This document shows positions 46,716 to 57,900 of a DNA stretch of 64,000 nucleotides, piece after piece (the first letter of the stretch is position 1; every line of letters starts with the position of its first letter). Origin of the DNA: Brachypterus glaber. Lineage: Eukaryota; Arthropoda; Insecta; Coleoptera; Kateretidae. Under the pieces are notes generated by a model that saw only the letters and a program-made list of their open reading frames with translations, was not told where the DNA came from and did not search any database. Position numbers and translations under genes: made by a program. The stretch spans positions 1,364,001 to 1,428,000 of the forward strand of contig OY294047.1 in assembly GCA_958510825.1 (NCBI GenBank), given 5' to 3'.

Positions 46716-46860
46716 AGGAAGCAACATTTTTTTTTACTGATTTCGACTCAGAATGGTCTAAAACGTTGAGAAATGTGAAAAAAACGTGCTCAAAGATTTT
46801 GACTTTTCGGCGAAGATTTCAATACATCGGCACTCTTAATAGCACTAAGTGCCGATGTAA
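46420..46860 (-). repeat. Inverted diverged copy of a segment D repeat
   Basis: Reverse-complement landmarks match 19640-19817 plus 22313-22410: GATTTTGGGGG, GGTAAAACTCCTATTTTTAA, AACAATATGCAAAAAA, TCGATATCT and AGAAATGTGAA. It too lacks the non-LTR insertion found in unit 3. Confidence 0.6.
46672..46715 (+). repeat. (CAGA)n microsatellite
   Basis: Eleven consecutive CAGA units inside the diverged repeat. The corresponding place in segment D holds only a TATCTGTCTGTAAAC remnant, so the tract expanded here. Confidence 0.95.
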
Positions 46861-47019
46861 TTTGCCATCATGTTGCATCCGCCTTTTTGAATTTTGAGTT
46901 TTCAGCAACCTCAAAAACTTTTACATTTCAGTTTTGACCAAAATACGACTTAAAACCAAATTTAGAGTGTACTTAATATTATTAAATGTATATTAATAAT
47001 ATAAAATAATTAAAAAAAT

Positions 47020-47230
47020 TGAAACAAAATGAGCTAAGCGCCAAATAAGGGTACCCAAAAAGGCCTCTTTTTCACTGATACAAAAAGGACAGTCCATATT
47101 TAAGGATGTTTGCGTAATTTCACGATTTTAGGGGTCCGTTTGGGACCCTTAGAGAATTTTGATCACCCTTAGGATGGTCTAGATACAGAATAAAAAAAAT
47201 AAGGTCATCCTAGCCATTTCATGTAAAAAC
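47020..47230. repeat. Dispersed repeat relic, relative of 3340-3480
   Basis: Shares the order TTGCGTAATTTCACGATTTT, GGTCCGTTTGGGACCC, AATAAGGTC with 3340-3470 in weakened form. Confidence 0.4.
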
Positions 47231-47281
47231 GGCAAATCGACAAAAACGGTCATTAACCCCGTATGATAGCTGTAATCTTCA

Positions 47282-47765
47282 CACTCAGAAAAATCTCATC
47301 TTGTAAAATCAATAAGAGATTATTTTAATTTAGAAAAATTGCCTTTTAAAATATTAAAAGTAAAAACTTTACGTTTTAGTTATGAATAATATTAATTTAA
47401 AAAAAAAATAATTTTTACATCAAAACGTTTTTCACTTTAAAGCAAAAGTATTGTCCCTTACTTTTTTATTTTAATGTTTTCTTGATAAAATTATAATATT
47501 TCCCTTTCGATTGTTGAAAAATATCAATATATTAAAAGATTTTTTTTAAATAACATTTTTATATTTAAATCATTTACAAGTTTACAAATGACTTAAAAGG
47601 AAATAATTTTCAAATTAGAATGAATATTTTTATTTTTACAATGTCTTATAAAAATAAAAAATATCTTTTTTAATTAACAAAAAACACTGTCGGAGCAAAA
47701 ACATATTGGTTTTCTTTTAAATCATATGACTTTTGTTTGATTTTACAACGATTTTTCTCTGAGTG
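47282..47765. mobile_element. 484-bp MITE with CACTCAGA ends
   Basis: Left CACTCAGAAAAATCTCATC, right end inverse GATTTTTCTCTGAGTG; TTGTAAAATCAA and its inverse extend the arms. CA lies outside both ends, so a 2-bp duplication is possible but unusual. The interior is AT-rich and non-coding. Confidence 0.65.
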
Positions 47766-48861
47766 CAGTTTCAAATTGTAAATTTGTTAATTTTCTCTAC
47801 GTTAGATACTCCAACAAGTCTTCCGTAAATATACATATGCAAGTTAGCGTATTATGTACATAGTGCAATATTTGTAGGGATTAATTAGGTACAAGTAGAT
47901 TGATTCGCAAAAGTCTAGTCAAAATGTCAATATTTTAAATAAATCTAGAAACTTGAGATATTAATCTAATAGTCCATTCAAATAATAAACATAAATGTAC
48001 ACGGGCTGATATTTTAAAGGGTAGTAGTGGATGGTGACAGAACACTCCTGTTAGTTTTTCACCAGTGATTTGCGTAAGGGGTGTCCGCTAGGTTCTCTAT
48101 GTTTTATTAGGATTTTTCTACTTAATTAATTGATTATAATTATAATCATTATTAGTAGTAGAGTACCTTTTTTAGGCAGAAATAGTTTGGGGCAAAAAAT
48201 GATGCGGCCCCCCCCCCCATTTCGAACGCCCCTGGTTAAAGTAAATACATGCAATTATCATTGGCTGATAGGCTTTATACAAATCTTGTTGCTATAATAC
48301 AAAGGGGACCTAAGTTAATAAATAAAATTGGAACCACTTTTGAAGGGGCATAGCTCTCTTACAAGTCGTTTTTGGACATATGTTTAACATATTTTTTTCT
48401 TATTTTGACCTCTAGAACACATCCTTTAAATATTTCCCTTTTTGCGAAACGCTGTACAATTTTAATTTTTGTTTTGTCTCCTAAAGAGATTTCTGCCATT
48501 AGAGGAGGAAACTGGTAATATTAATCCCGTGACATATTCCAAAACTGAAAATAAAAGCTTTTCTAATGTATAACCGTAAAACCCTAAACCTTAAATTAAT
48601 TAATTTCATGTATTTTGCACATGATATATGTGTATGAGGCAAAGGTAAAAGGGTGATTAATTAAAAACGTATTTTAATAATTCATATTAAAGCCTTCCAA
48701 AATTACAATGTTCATCGGGGGCTGCTTTTTATTATAACTTGTCAATTAAAACACAATACCCATTAAAAAGTTTTAAGTAGTTACTTACAGTATTTTATAC
48801 TGAAAGGTTTCATTTAGAACCCCTCGCAACTTTATTTGAGGAGTTTACTTTCAAAACTAGT
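47766..48861. other. Non-coding; repeat relic at about 48190-48440
   Basis: A C-run followed by AACGCCCCTGGTTAAAG and TAATAAATAAAATTGGAACC is the same landmark series as 62790-62960 and 6730-6870. The rest has no recognised structure. Confidence 0.4.
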
Positions 48862-48995
48862 ATATTACATAACTAGTGTGGAAAGTGACATATTTCACGC
48901 AAGTGGGAAGGTTTACGAACGAGCCGCTAGGCGAGTGAGGAAACCCCACGAGTGTATGAAATACACTTTCCAACGAGTGATGTACATTATTTTTT
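48862..48995. repeat. CpG-core quasi-palindrome with TTTTTTCTACGA flank
   Basis: ACTAGTGTGGAAAGTG, ATTTCA, GTGGG and GGTTT pair with AAACC, CCCAC, TGAAAT and CACTTTCCAACGAGT. The core is ACGAGCCGCTAGGCGAG. The right flank is TGTACATTATTTTTTCTACG and the left flank ACTAGTATATTACA. Confidence 0.8.
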
Positions 48996-50242
48996 CTACG
49001 ATGCCGAAAAAATATGAAGTTTCTAATTTTAAAATTTTTTAATTTTTAAGAAAAGCAAAGCACAAAATAATTATTATTATAAAGAGCAAAAAAATGATAT
49101 ATGTAGGTATTTCAAACAGGAAATATGATTTTCATTTAGCTTTAGTTTTCTTGGTTTTATATTTAATACAATACATAGCTGTTTAATGGGTTGCCTATTC
49201 CTAAATAAATGCAAACTTCAGTTTGCTTATTAAATTAGATTTCTGTAGTTAGGTTGCCATATAAGACAGTAAAATTGTACTGTTTTACATTTCATAAGAA
49301 AAATACTGTGTATTTTAATGTTTTTTATGTAATTTAAGGTAAGTAAATAAAAAATTAAGTAATTTTTATAAAATCTAGACTGTCTAGACTGGACAGTAAT
49401 GGTCAAAATAGTAACGTTATAACTACAGTTTCTATTTTTGACATGAAAAACAGAAATATTTGGATTAAAACACTTAAAAGACTGTGGTGAAAGGTGGAAA
49501 ATGGTTTATAAAACAAGGTGAATAAAATTCGTAAAATCTACGAGGTACATATCTAAATAAAATTAGGCAAACCTCCATACATAAATATCACACGAGTGTG
49601 ATATAAATATATCAAACTAGTGCGATATGAGGCGTTTTCTAAAGAACAAAAGAGTGTGCTAAATTTAATTTTTATAGAGGATCGTAGAAAAAAATTATAT
49701 CCACTTTTTACACAAAATCATGTTTTCGAATCTTCTTTGTGGGATCTATCGATTACTGTACTCATTTTGGACCAAAACGCCATTTAAATTTTCTATAATT
49801 TTCATACATCATGAATTTTCGTAATCAATTTGGTAAGATAACAGTGGGCGCTGAAAGTCGAGTTGCGCCCTCTGTAACGGTACCAAAGTATCTATGAAAA
49901 TTTATAATATATCAAATTTATAGAGAATTTTAATAGCTACAAGTTTGATTATAACCACTTTTATCCTCCGATGAATAATTTGGCTGAAAAATGAAAAAAA
50001 AAAAATAATTTCACCTCAACATGGATATTTTTGAATTACTTAACTCGATTGTTATTAAAAAATGAACCATACAAAAATTGTTGAAAATTTTCTCCTTAAC
50101 AAAATTGGTTATATGCAATTTTATCGTACGATGCAACTCAACCCTAAAATTGAAGATAGCGGACACCTCTTAGGCAAATCACCCGGTGAAAAACTAACAG
50201 GAATGTTCATTTATTGCAATTTACAATTATTATTTGACTGGA
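48996..50242. other. Non-coding DNA before the retrotransposon
   Basis: No gene. A small hairpin ATCACACGAGTGTGAT is at 49587-49602. GGATCGTAGAAAAAAATTATA at about 49678 is an isolated inverse of the palindrome flank motif. An open frame running into the LTR at 50062-50301 is a chimera of flank and LTR. Confidence 0.45.
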
Positions 50243-50246
50243 CTAT
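50243..50246. other. Target-site duplication CTAT, left
   Basis: Matches CTAT at 61403-61406. It could be read as 5 bp (ACTAT) if the LTR is taken to end one base earlier. TG...CA termini favour the 4-bp reading. Confidence 0.85.
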
Positions 50247-51116
50247 TGTAGCAGTTATGACTGCCACTGTTTTTAAAGATTACCTGATCTGTGTCACGTA
50301 ATCATACGATGTTACCATTTTTTCAGAAGTTAGTATTTCTTTCTATTTGCACATATAAGATTGAGTACAGACTTATTGTATGGTCTTGTGGAAGTCTTGC
50401 GATGGTCCTTGATTCCATTTGCTGGGTCATTTTTCTTTTATTACAGAATTTGTCTTATTTTTGGTGTTTACTTTTGATAGCCTAAAATATAATAACAAAC
50501 GTCTAGTAATCTACTACATTCAGTACTTGAGTTAGCTACTGATGTTTTTCAGCTAGTCTTACCTTTTTAATCACAGCTAAAGCTTCTGGAAGTCGGATAA
50601 AATCATTATCAAAGATTGTTTACCTAATTTTGAGGTTAGTTTTACTTCTACCTGCATTCAGGTATACAGTATGCATTGCATGGTCAGCTGATGACTTCAA
50701 GTTGGTTTATTTTCGTCGTATCATTTCTTAAACCATATGAAACGATTGTTAGATGTATGGCTAGGCATTTTAAACTTATTTAGAGTATTCTTTTTCTTTA
50801 TTTTCAAGTATTATGGGGATTATGAATAGATGTTTTTTGTGTTGCCTACCCTCAAAATCGATTTGTTGTTCGTAGTTCCAAGTTTCGCCACGGGGGGAGT
50901 TTTGTACCTTGCCGGAGTTGAAGGGAGTGGCGTTCTTTTTCAAAACGACAAGCAATGGCGTTCAGGTCGTAAAATCAGAATCTGATTTTTGTGAAACCAT
51001 CCGTGGTTTATGTTTGTGTAAAAATGTTGCAATAAGTTTGTAATGAAGTGTAGTATAATCCTACGTAATTAGTTCAAGCAGTTTTAATGGAAATTCCTCA
51101 ATATTCATCTTTCAAA

Positions 51117-51181
51117 GTAAGTCGCTTTTTGGTTACCTAAGTTACAAGTGTTTAACACGTTGTTTTCTTTATTTTCATTAG
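51117..51181 (+). other. Intron-like segment 1 in LTR
   Basis: GTAAGT at 51117 and a TTTTCTTTATTTTCATTAG acceptor ending 51181 give a 65-bp candidate, the usual size of short insect introns. An exact counterpart is in the 3' LTR at 59969-60033. Confidence 0.4.
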
Positions 51182-51263
51182 AGGCGTACAGATGAAGGCT
51201 TCAGGCTGCAGAGTATTCTAGTATTCAGCACTTACTGCTCCAATTAATTCAGTTTTGGACTGG

Positions 51264-51346
51264 GTAAGTTTATTTTAAATCTAATTACGGATTTCGATTT
51301 TTCATATCGATGGCTGAGTTCTAAAGTCGCTGTTCTTTCTTTCTAG
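51264..51346 (+). other. Intron-like segment 2 in LTR
   Basis: GTAAGT at 51264 and a TTCTTTCTTTCTAG acceptor ending 51346; 83 bp. CTAAT at about 51280 is a possible but distant branch point. Counterpart at 60116-60198. Confidence 0.4.
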
Positions 51347-52553
51347 ATTGTTGGTGAAGCTTTTCCATTTCTGTTCTAACGTTCTTCGAATGTTTTGACG
51401 ATACCTCTATCCCAAATTTTATGAATATTGTTGGTGAAGTTTTTATATTTTACAACGTTACCGTTATCTCAAATTTTACGAGTATCGATGGCGAAGCTTT
51501 CCATTTCAACTTTAACTTCAATTTTCATTGAGGTGTTCTTCAATTTTCCACATTAGTTTTCAAGAGTTTTCAAGATTTTTCAAGATGTTCAGTAAATTGC
51601 AGTACCGTTTTTAAGCCAAGAGGTTTACAAACGTTTCAATGGATCCTCAAGCGTTTGAGTTTCAAACGTGTTCAAATTTGTAAGGAGTTCTCAAGGCAAG
51701 GACAAGGAAATGTTCTGCACAGTGACGTACATCATCAGGGAGTGGGACAACGTATTTGGTCGTTCCAGGGACAACTTTAATTAACAGGTTTTTATAGTTT
51801 TAGTGTAAATAATGAAAATGCGGTTTACTATATTTATTTTTGGTAAAATATCCAAGTTCTCAAATTTTGATATTTATTAAGGTGCTCTATTTTATTATGA
51901 ATATTCTAGGTTGGTTTGTAAACAAAGTTGCAACTTTGGGCAGTACGCCTAGATTACTATTTTTCACTTATTAACACATACCTTATATTACTGTTTTTAT
52001 TTAGGTTATTCACCATAATAATTTTGGTATACATATTTTAACATTTTTGCAATAGGGTAGTTCACCACATTTTTTTTTATATTTCGCAATGGGGTCTTTT
52101 CACCATACTTTTGGTAATTTATAATTTTATTTTTATTAATATGATTAATTAAAGTTGTCTACTTGTCATTTTAAATAAACATTGTAACAGCACATATTTG
52201 AGTTTTTGTTTAAATTATAATCAACACAAGATATACAAATCTATTCAAATCATAGTTATTTTTCAGGTTTATACATGCTGTAAAAGATAATTAATATTCT
52301 AGTACATTATTTTTTATGTGTTTGAATCTTAACACATAAACTGCCAAGCACATGTATGTTTACAAGATTCTGGCGCCCAAGGTGTTAAACTAAGCTTATT
52401 ATCATAATTTTTAATCCATGAACCCCTGTGCCCGTACTGATGCCAGTTAGCCGATCGCAACCGTACATTTTCTTTTCTATAATAAGTAACCAGGGCAGCG
52501 CCTGATAATTTTTTAGTTTTTACTTATTCTAGACAGGAAAACGCGGTACACAA

Positions 52554-52575
52554 TGGCGCCCAAATAACGTGGGAT
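52554..52575 (+). promoter_or_regulatory. Primer binding site, tRNA-Lys-like
   Basis: TGGCGCCCAAATAACGTGGG begins four bases past the 5' LTR. TGGCGCCC is the complement of a tRNA 3' end GGGCGCCA, the tRNA-Lys-type primer used by several insect Gypsy elements. It would prime minus-strand DNA synthesis. Confidence 0.85.
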
Positions 52576-52825
52576 TAAGCTAGTTTAACTTTTAAATTTT
52601 TGAAGTTTGTGAAAAAAATATAAAGTAAAAAAAAAAAAAAAAAAAATTTTTTTTGAGATATTTTTAAGATATTTTTAAGATATTTAGACAAAACTAGATA
52701 TGGTTGTTGATTTGATTTAAACAATAGGTGTGCAATGTTTAAAAAATAGTTTGGTGTATACAGGGAGAAAAGAAACCACGGATAGGTTGAGAGTACCAAA
52801 AGGGTAAAGTTTTGAGTTTTATTCG

Positions 52826-53173
52826 AATTCTAAAATATATAGGATCGTAATAAAAAAAAGTATTGGACGCAGTGGTACAGTTTTTGGTTATTTTTGATTC
52901 TGAAATATACAGGGTAAAAATAAAAGTTAGAGAGAATTTTTTTTGAAAAGCAAACATTTTGGTGCATAGTTTTGATTATTTTAATTCTGAAATATATAGA
53001 GTAAAATAAAGAGAGAAAAGTTTGGCCAGTGAGTTATTTTAGTTCTAAAATATATAGGAGAAAATAAAGTTGAGAGGTTTTTGGTTATGAAATTCTAAAA
53101 TATATAGAATGGATTAAAGTTTGATGAAAGATGAGAGATTTTTTGAGTTTGTGAAATTCTGAAATATACAGGG
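52826..53173 (+). repeat. Six-copy degenerate repeat in the 5' leader
   Basis: An 18-20 base motif, TTCT(A/G)AAATATA(T/C)AGG, begins near 52826, 52896, 52983, 53041, 53091 and 53154, spaced 50-87 bases and followed by A-rich, AAATAAAG-like words. A partial copy (TGTATACAGGG) is at about 52755. It lies between primer site and gag, where the Drosophila gypsy element carries its Su(Hw) binding array; the motif itself differs. Confidence 0.7.
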
Positions 53174-53463
53174 TGAACAAAAAAGGTGTAGTAGTACGCG
53201 AGAATAAATCGTGGAGTTTTTGGTTCCGATCCGAATCTAAAAAAGAGTGGCGGACAGGGCAAGTATTTTTGAAAAAATATTGCAAATTTTGAGTGAGATT
53301 GCGAGAGATTTTTGAAAGATTTCTGAAAGATTTTCAAAAGATTTTTGAGAGTGAATATTTTTAGAAAGAATATTGACTATTTAAAGAGAGATTGCGAAAG
53401 ATTTTTGACAGATTTTGACAGATTTTTGATAGTAAATTTTAGTAATAAATTAAAATTTTAATC

Positions 53464-54978
53464 ATGGAAGATTTAAATAAAATGGATCTTAGATATTTGA
53501 CGGTAGAGCAAATAAATTATGAATTGCGTATTAGGTCTTTAACGGCTAGGAATGATAGAAATGCGAAAATTAAAACATTGAGTAGAGCTATAGCAAGGGA
53601 AACGGAGGACAATAAATATGTCGATCCGGAGTTTAATTTCAATAATGAGGTAAAAGCTATTAATGATAATATTGATATTGTAAAAACTTTAGTTAAAGAA
53701 CTTGAGGAGTTTGAGTACTCAATTTCTCAACTCATCCGTATAAAGTCAAATCTAGCGCACATAAATAAGCGTTTAAATAGGTTTCCGGAAGTAAAGGATA
53801 AAGAAGCAGATAGGACAAAATTTTTACAGATTTCTAAAGCCACTTGTTTAGAATTAGAGGCGGATTTGATTGAGGCTCATACTGCGCATGAGAATAAGGT
53901 CAATGAAACTAATATGACAAGAATTTCTTTAAATGACACAACGTTTCATGCAGCAGCTAATACTTCGGCTAGATCAGACCCGGACTTTATAAAGCCTGTA
54001 CCTGTTTATAAATGGGGTGTTTCTTTTGACGGTACTGGAGACGTACTTTCGTTCATTGAAAAAGTAGATTATTTAAAAGTTTGTAGAAACGTCTCAGATG
54101 AAATTTTATTTAAAACAGCTTATGACTTATTTAAAGAGCCGGCGCTCTCTTGGTTTTTGTCAGTTAAAAGTTCAGTTAATAATTGGTCAGAGTTAATAGG
54201 ATTATTAAAGAAAGAATTTTTGTCTGCTAGTGTAGATGATCATACTTGGGATGACATCAGGGCAAAGTATCAAAAACCAGATGAGTCAATTTCAGTTTTT
54301 ACAGCGGCTATGGAGACATTATTTAAGAGACTTTTGCGTTATCCTAGTGATTTTACAAAATTGAAAACAATTAGGGAAAGGATACTTCCACATTATTTTA
54401 CTCCGTTATCATTAGTAGAAGTAAACTCGATTGAAGACCTCAGAAAGTATTGTAAAAAGTTAGATGAAGCTTACATTTTGAAACAAAAAAGTGTAACAAA
54501 TAAAAACGCAATTTATAAGAAATCAGTACCTAGGGTAAATGTGGTAGAAACTCAAGATAGTAGTTTTGCAGAGGAAAGTAGTTGTGTAAATAAAGCAAGT
54601 AGTAGTAAAAATGTTTGTAAAGAAGGGCAATGTTGTCAGATAAATTCAAATAGTAATTTTAGTAACAATTTTAGAAATAATAATAATAGTAATGGTAACT
54701 ATAATAGAAATTTCAGAAATAATGGATATAAATCTTTTGGTAGTAATAGTAGCAGTAATTTTAATAGTAATAAAAATCAGAAAAATAGCAGTTCAGAAAA
54801 TAATAGTACAGTAAATAGTAGTAATCAAGTAAAGCAAATAGTCTGTTATAATTGTAATGGAATTAATCATGTTTTTAGTAAATGTCTTGCAAAAAGGACT
54901 AAGTTTTGTTACCGTTGTGGAAAAAAAGACGTATTTTTAAAAGATTGTTCTAATTGTCAAAAAAATGTAGAGCAGTAG
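53464..54978 (+). CDS. gag: Gag polyprotein of Ty3/Gypsy element
   Basis: A 504-residue structural protein that would assemble the cytoplasmic virus-like particle and package element RNA. The start ATG follows AAAATTTTAATC and is the first in the frame. Residues 1-165 are charged and helix-forming, including a stretch about 60-105 likely to coil. About 175-370 resembles a Gypsy capsid, with FDGTGDVLSFIEKVDYLKV near the beginning and the LSWFLSVKSSVNNWSELIGL segment typical of retrotransposon Gag. About 394-458 is an Asn/Ser-rich linker. Two zinc knuckles close the protein: residues 461-474 fit CX2CX4HX4C exactly. Residues 482-495 have the same spacing with valine (490) in place of histidine, a variant I have seen in other invertebrate elements. 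Pol overlaps the last 25 bases in the -1 frame. The frame is intact. Confidence 0.95.
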   Translation: MEDLNKMDLRYLTVEQINYELRIRSLTARNDRNAKIKTLSRAIARETEDNKYVDPEFNFNNEVKAINDNIDIVKTLVKELEEFEYSISQLIRIKSNLAHINKRLNRFPEVKDKEADRTKFLQISKATCLELEADLIEAHTAHENKVNETNMTRISLNDTTFHAAANTSARSDPDFIKPVPVYKWGVSFDGTGDVLSFIEKVDYLKVCRNVSDEILFKTAYDLFKEPALSWFLSVKSSVNNWSELIGLLKKEFLSASVDDHTWDDIRAKYQKPDESISVFTAAMETLFKRLLRYPSDFTKLKTIRERILPHYFTPLSLVEVNSIEDLRKYCKKLDEAYILKQKSVTNKNAIYKKSVPRVNVVETQDSSFAEESSCVNKASSSKNVCKEGQCCQINSNSNFSNNFRNNNNSNGNYNRNFRNNGYKSFGSNSSSNFNSNKNQKNSSSENNSTVNSSNQVKQIVCYNCNGINHVFSKCLAKRTKFCYRCGKKDVFLKDCSNCQKNVEQ

Positions 54979-57900
54979 TGGGAAATCCCGGCCGACGCTC
55001 ACTACTTCATAAGGCCATACCTGATAGTAAGATAACTAGTAGCTACGAAGACAATTGGTTCAATTGGACAATTTGGCTAGAAAAAGTAAAAGCATTTTAT
55101 AAAAATCACTTAATTTCCTTAGTAAATTTAAATCCTTTTGAAAATTTACCAAATGATAATAGGCCTTATATAAAAGCAAGTATCGCTAATAAGCAAATAG
55201 TAGCATTAATAGATACTGGCGCTAACTGTTCAGTTATAGGAAATTTGGGAATTAGTTTGATTAAAAGTTTAAATTTAGAAATTTGTAATAGTAGTATACC
55301 ATATGTAACTACGGCTGATAAGGCACATCAAAAAGTTTTAGGTTTTGTGGAGTTACCAATTACAGTCAATGATACAGTAAATGTTTTAAAAATTTTAGTA
55401 GTACCGACTTTGCAAACAGAATTTATTTTTGGAGTAGATTTTTTGAAACAATTTTCTATATCTCTAAGTTTCGAAAATAATTCTTGGAAATTTTTGAATA
55501 AAGTAGAAATAAATAGTATTAATTCTAGTAATGAATTTGGAATTTTAGAGTTAAGTAGTGATCAGGAACATTTAGCTAATAAAGTTAAAGATTTGTTCAA
55601 AGAACTAAAAAAAGATAAGTTAGGGTGTACTCATATAATGAAACATGATATTGATACTGGGGATAACAAACCTTTTAAAATGCGACAATACCAAATGTCT
55701 CCGTATATGCAAGAAATTTTAGTTAAAGAATTAAAAGATATGTTAGCACAAGGGGTAGTCTCTCCTTCGAATAGCGATTATAATAGTCCGGTATTGTTAG
55801 TGAAAAAATCTGATGGATCGCATAGGCTTTGTTTCGATGGTAGAAAATTAAATGCTCAAACAAAGAAGGATTCTTATCCATTACCAAAAATTGATAGAAT
55901 TTTAAGTATGCTTGGTAAGGCGAGATATATTTCTACAATCGATCTGAAAAAAGCTTTTTGGCAGATTCCACTGACTGAAAGGTCAAAGGAAAAATGCGCT
56001 TTCACTGTACCTGGCTATGGTCTATTTCACTTTAATCGTATGTGTTTTGGGTTGGCTAACGCGGCGCAAAGGCAACAACGATTGATGGATAAATTGTTTG
56101 GTGCTGCCTTTGAACCATATATTTTTGTATATTTAGATGACATAATAATAGTATCATCTAGTTTTGAAGAACATATACGTCTGCTAAAAGAGGTTTATCG
56201 TATTTTAAAAGAAGCTAATCTTACAATAAATTTTGATAAGTGTAAATTTTTTAGAAAATCATTAAAGTATTTGGGTTTTGTTTTGGATAGAGAAGGGTTA
56301 CGCACAGATATAGAAAAAGTACAGGATATGTTAAATTATAAACGTCCTAGTACAACTACAGAGATTAAACGGTTTATAGGGTTATGTTCATGGTACAGAC
56401 GGTTTGTAAAAAATTTTGCAACGTTAGTAGCACCACTTAATGCTTTGCTGAAAGGTTTAGGAAAGAAACAACCAATTAAATGGAATAATGAAGCTGAAGT
56501 CGCGTTTGTTAAAATAAAAGAAGCTCTTGTTTCAGCTCCGGTTTTAACCAGTGCTAGGTACGACCTTGTTTTCACCATACAATGTGACGCTAGTAATGTA
56601 GGTTTGGGAGCAGTGTTAACACAGGTTCAGGAGGGAAAGGAAAAGGTTATTGCATACGCCTCAAGAACTCTCTCAAGATCAGAAAGAAATTTTAGCACCG
56701 GTGAAAAAGAATGTTTAGCTCTTTTATTCGCGATTGATCGTTTCAGGGGATATATTGAAGGAGTTAGGTTTAATGTTATAACAGACCATTCTAGTTTAAA
56801 GTATTTAGCAAATTTTAAAGACCCGACAGGAAGAATTGCTAGATGGGCGGTTAAACTCCAACAGTATGACATGAATATTACATATCGTAAGGGTAGTTTA
56901 CAAGTAGTTCCAGATGCATTAAGTAGGGCTTTTGAAGAAGTTGAACCAGAAAAACCAGTATTTCCGTCAGTTAATTTAATATCATTTGATTCGGAACAGT
57001 ATGGTAAAGATGAGTACTATGTTTCATTAAGAGAAAAGATATTGAAGAGTCCAAATCAATATAAAGAGTATAGAATTGTAGAAGATAAAATATATAAATT
57101 TGATCGTTCTAATTTAGGTATTAAAACGAATATTAAAGAGTGGAAGTTGTTGGTTCCGAGACTCTGTAGGGTGCTTGTTATGAAAGAATGTCATGATGAT
57201 CCTTTAGCAGCTCACATGGGTTTTTATAAAACTTTTAATAGGGTATCACAAGAATATTTTTGGCCACGTATGAGATCAGATATTTTGAAATATGTTAAGT
57301 GTTGTAAAATTTGCGCTGAACAAAAGGTTCCGAATTATGCACGTCATGGGTTGATGGGTAAAGAAAAGAATATTAGTTTCCCTTGGCAGTGTATTTCAAC
57401 AGATTTTATAGGTCCATTACCTAGATCGAATGGAGGGTTTTGTTATTTATTAGTAGTATCTGATTGGTTCACAAAATATACACTTTTACAACCTTTGAAA
57501 ACAGCTACTGCTCAAGGTGTAATAAAATTTATAGAAAATCAGGTGTTCTTAATATATGGCGTACCGCAGTACATTATTGTCGATAATGGTACTCAGTTTG
57601 CTGGGAAAGCTTTCAAAAAGCTTGCGGACGACTATCAAGTTCAAAAAATCTGGTACAATGCCAAATTTCATTCACAAGTAAATCCTACAGAAAGACAGAA
57701 TCGAACGGTAGAAACGGCGATAAGGTCTTATATAAAAGAAAATCACCGGGAATGGGATAAAAATATAGGTAAAATAGGTCTTGCGCTTCGTACCGCAGTT
57801 AATGAGGTCCACGGACATTCGCCGGCGTTTCTCAATTTTGGAAGAATCGTACCTTTAACAGGGGCTTACTATGGCAAAGTTTCGTCCACTCAAGACGTTG

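Larger units (their letters stand above)
50247..52550 (+). repeat. 5' LTR, 2,304 bp
   Basis: Starts TGTAGCAGTTATGACTGCC and ends AACGCGGTACA. An AATAAA at 52174-52179 is a candidate polyadenylation signal near the end. Three related phrases around ATTGTTGGTGAAGC (51346, 51426, 51485) form a diverged internal repeat. Two intron-like segments lie at 51117-51181 and 51264-51346. The exact transcription start and R boundaries cannot be read from the sequence. Confidence 0.95.

Noticed and set aside
50062..50301. 79-codon frame across the 5' LTR border
   Set aside because: It joins flanking DNA to the first bases of the LTR, so it arose with the insertion and has no counterpart at the 3' LTR.
56336..56872. 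Minus-strand open frames inside pol
   Set aside because: Shadows of the strong plus-strand pol frame, which has all expected motifs.
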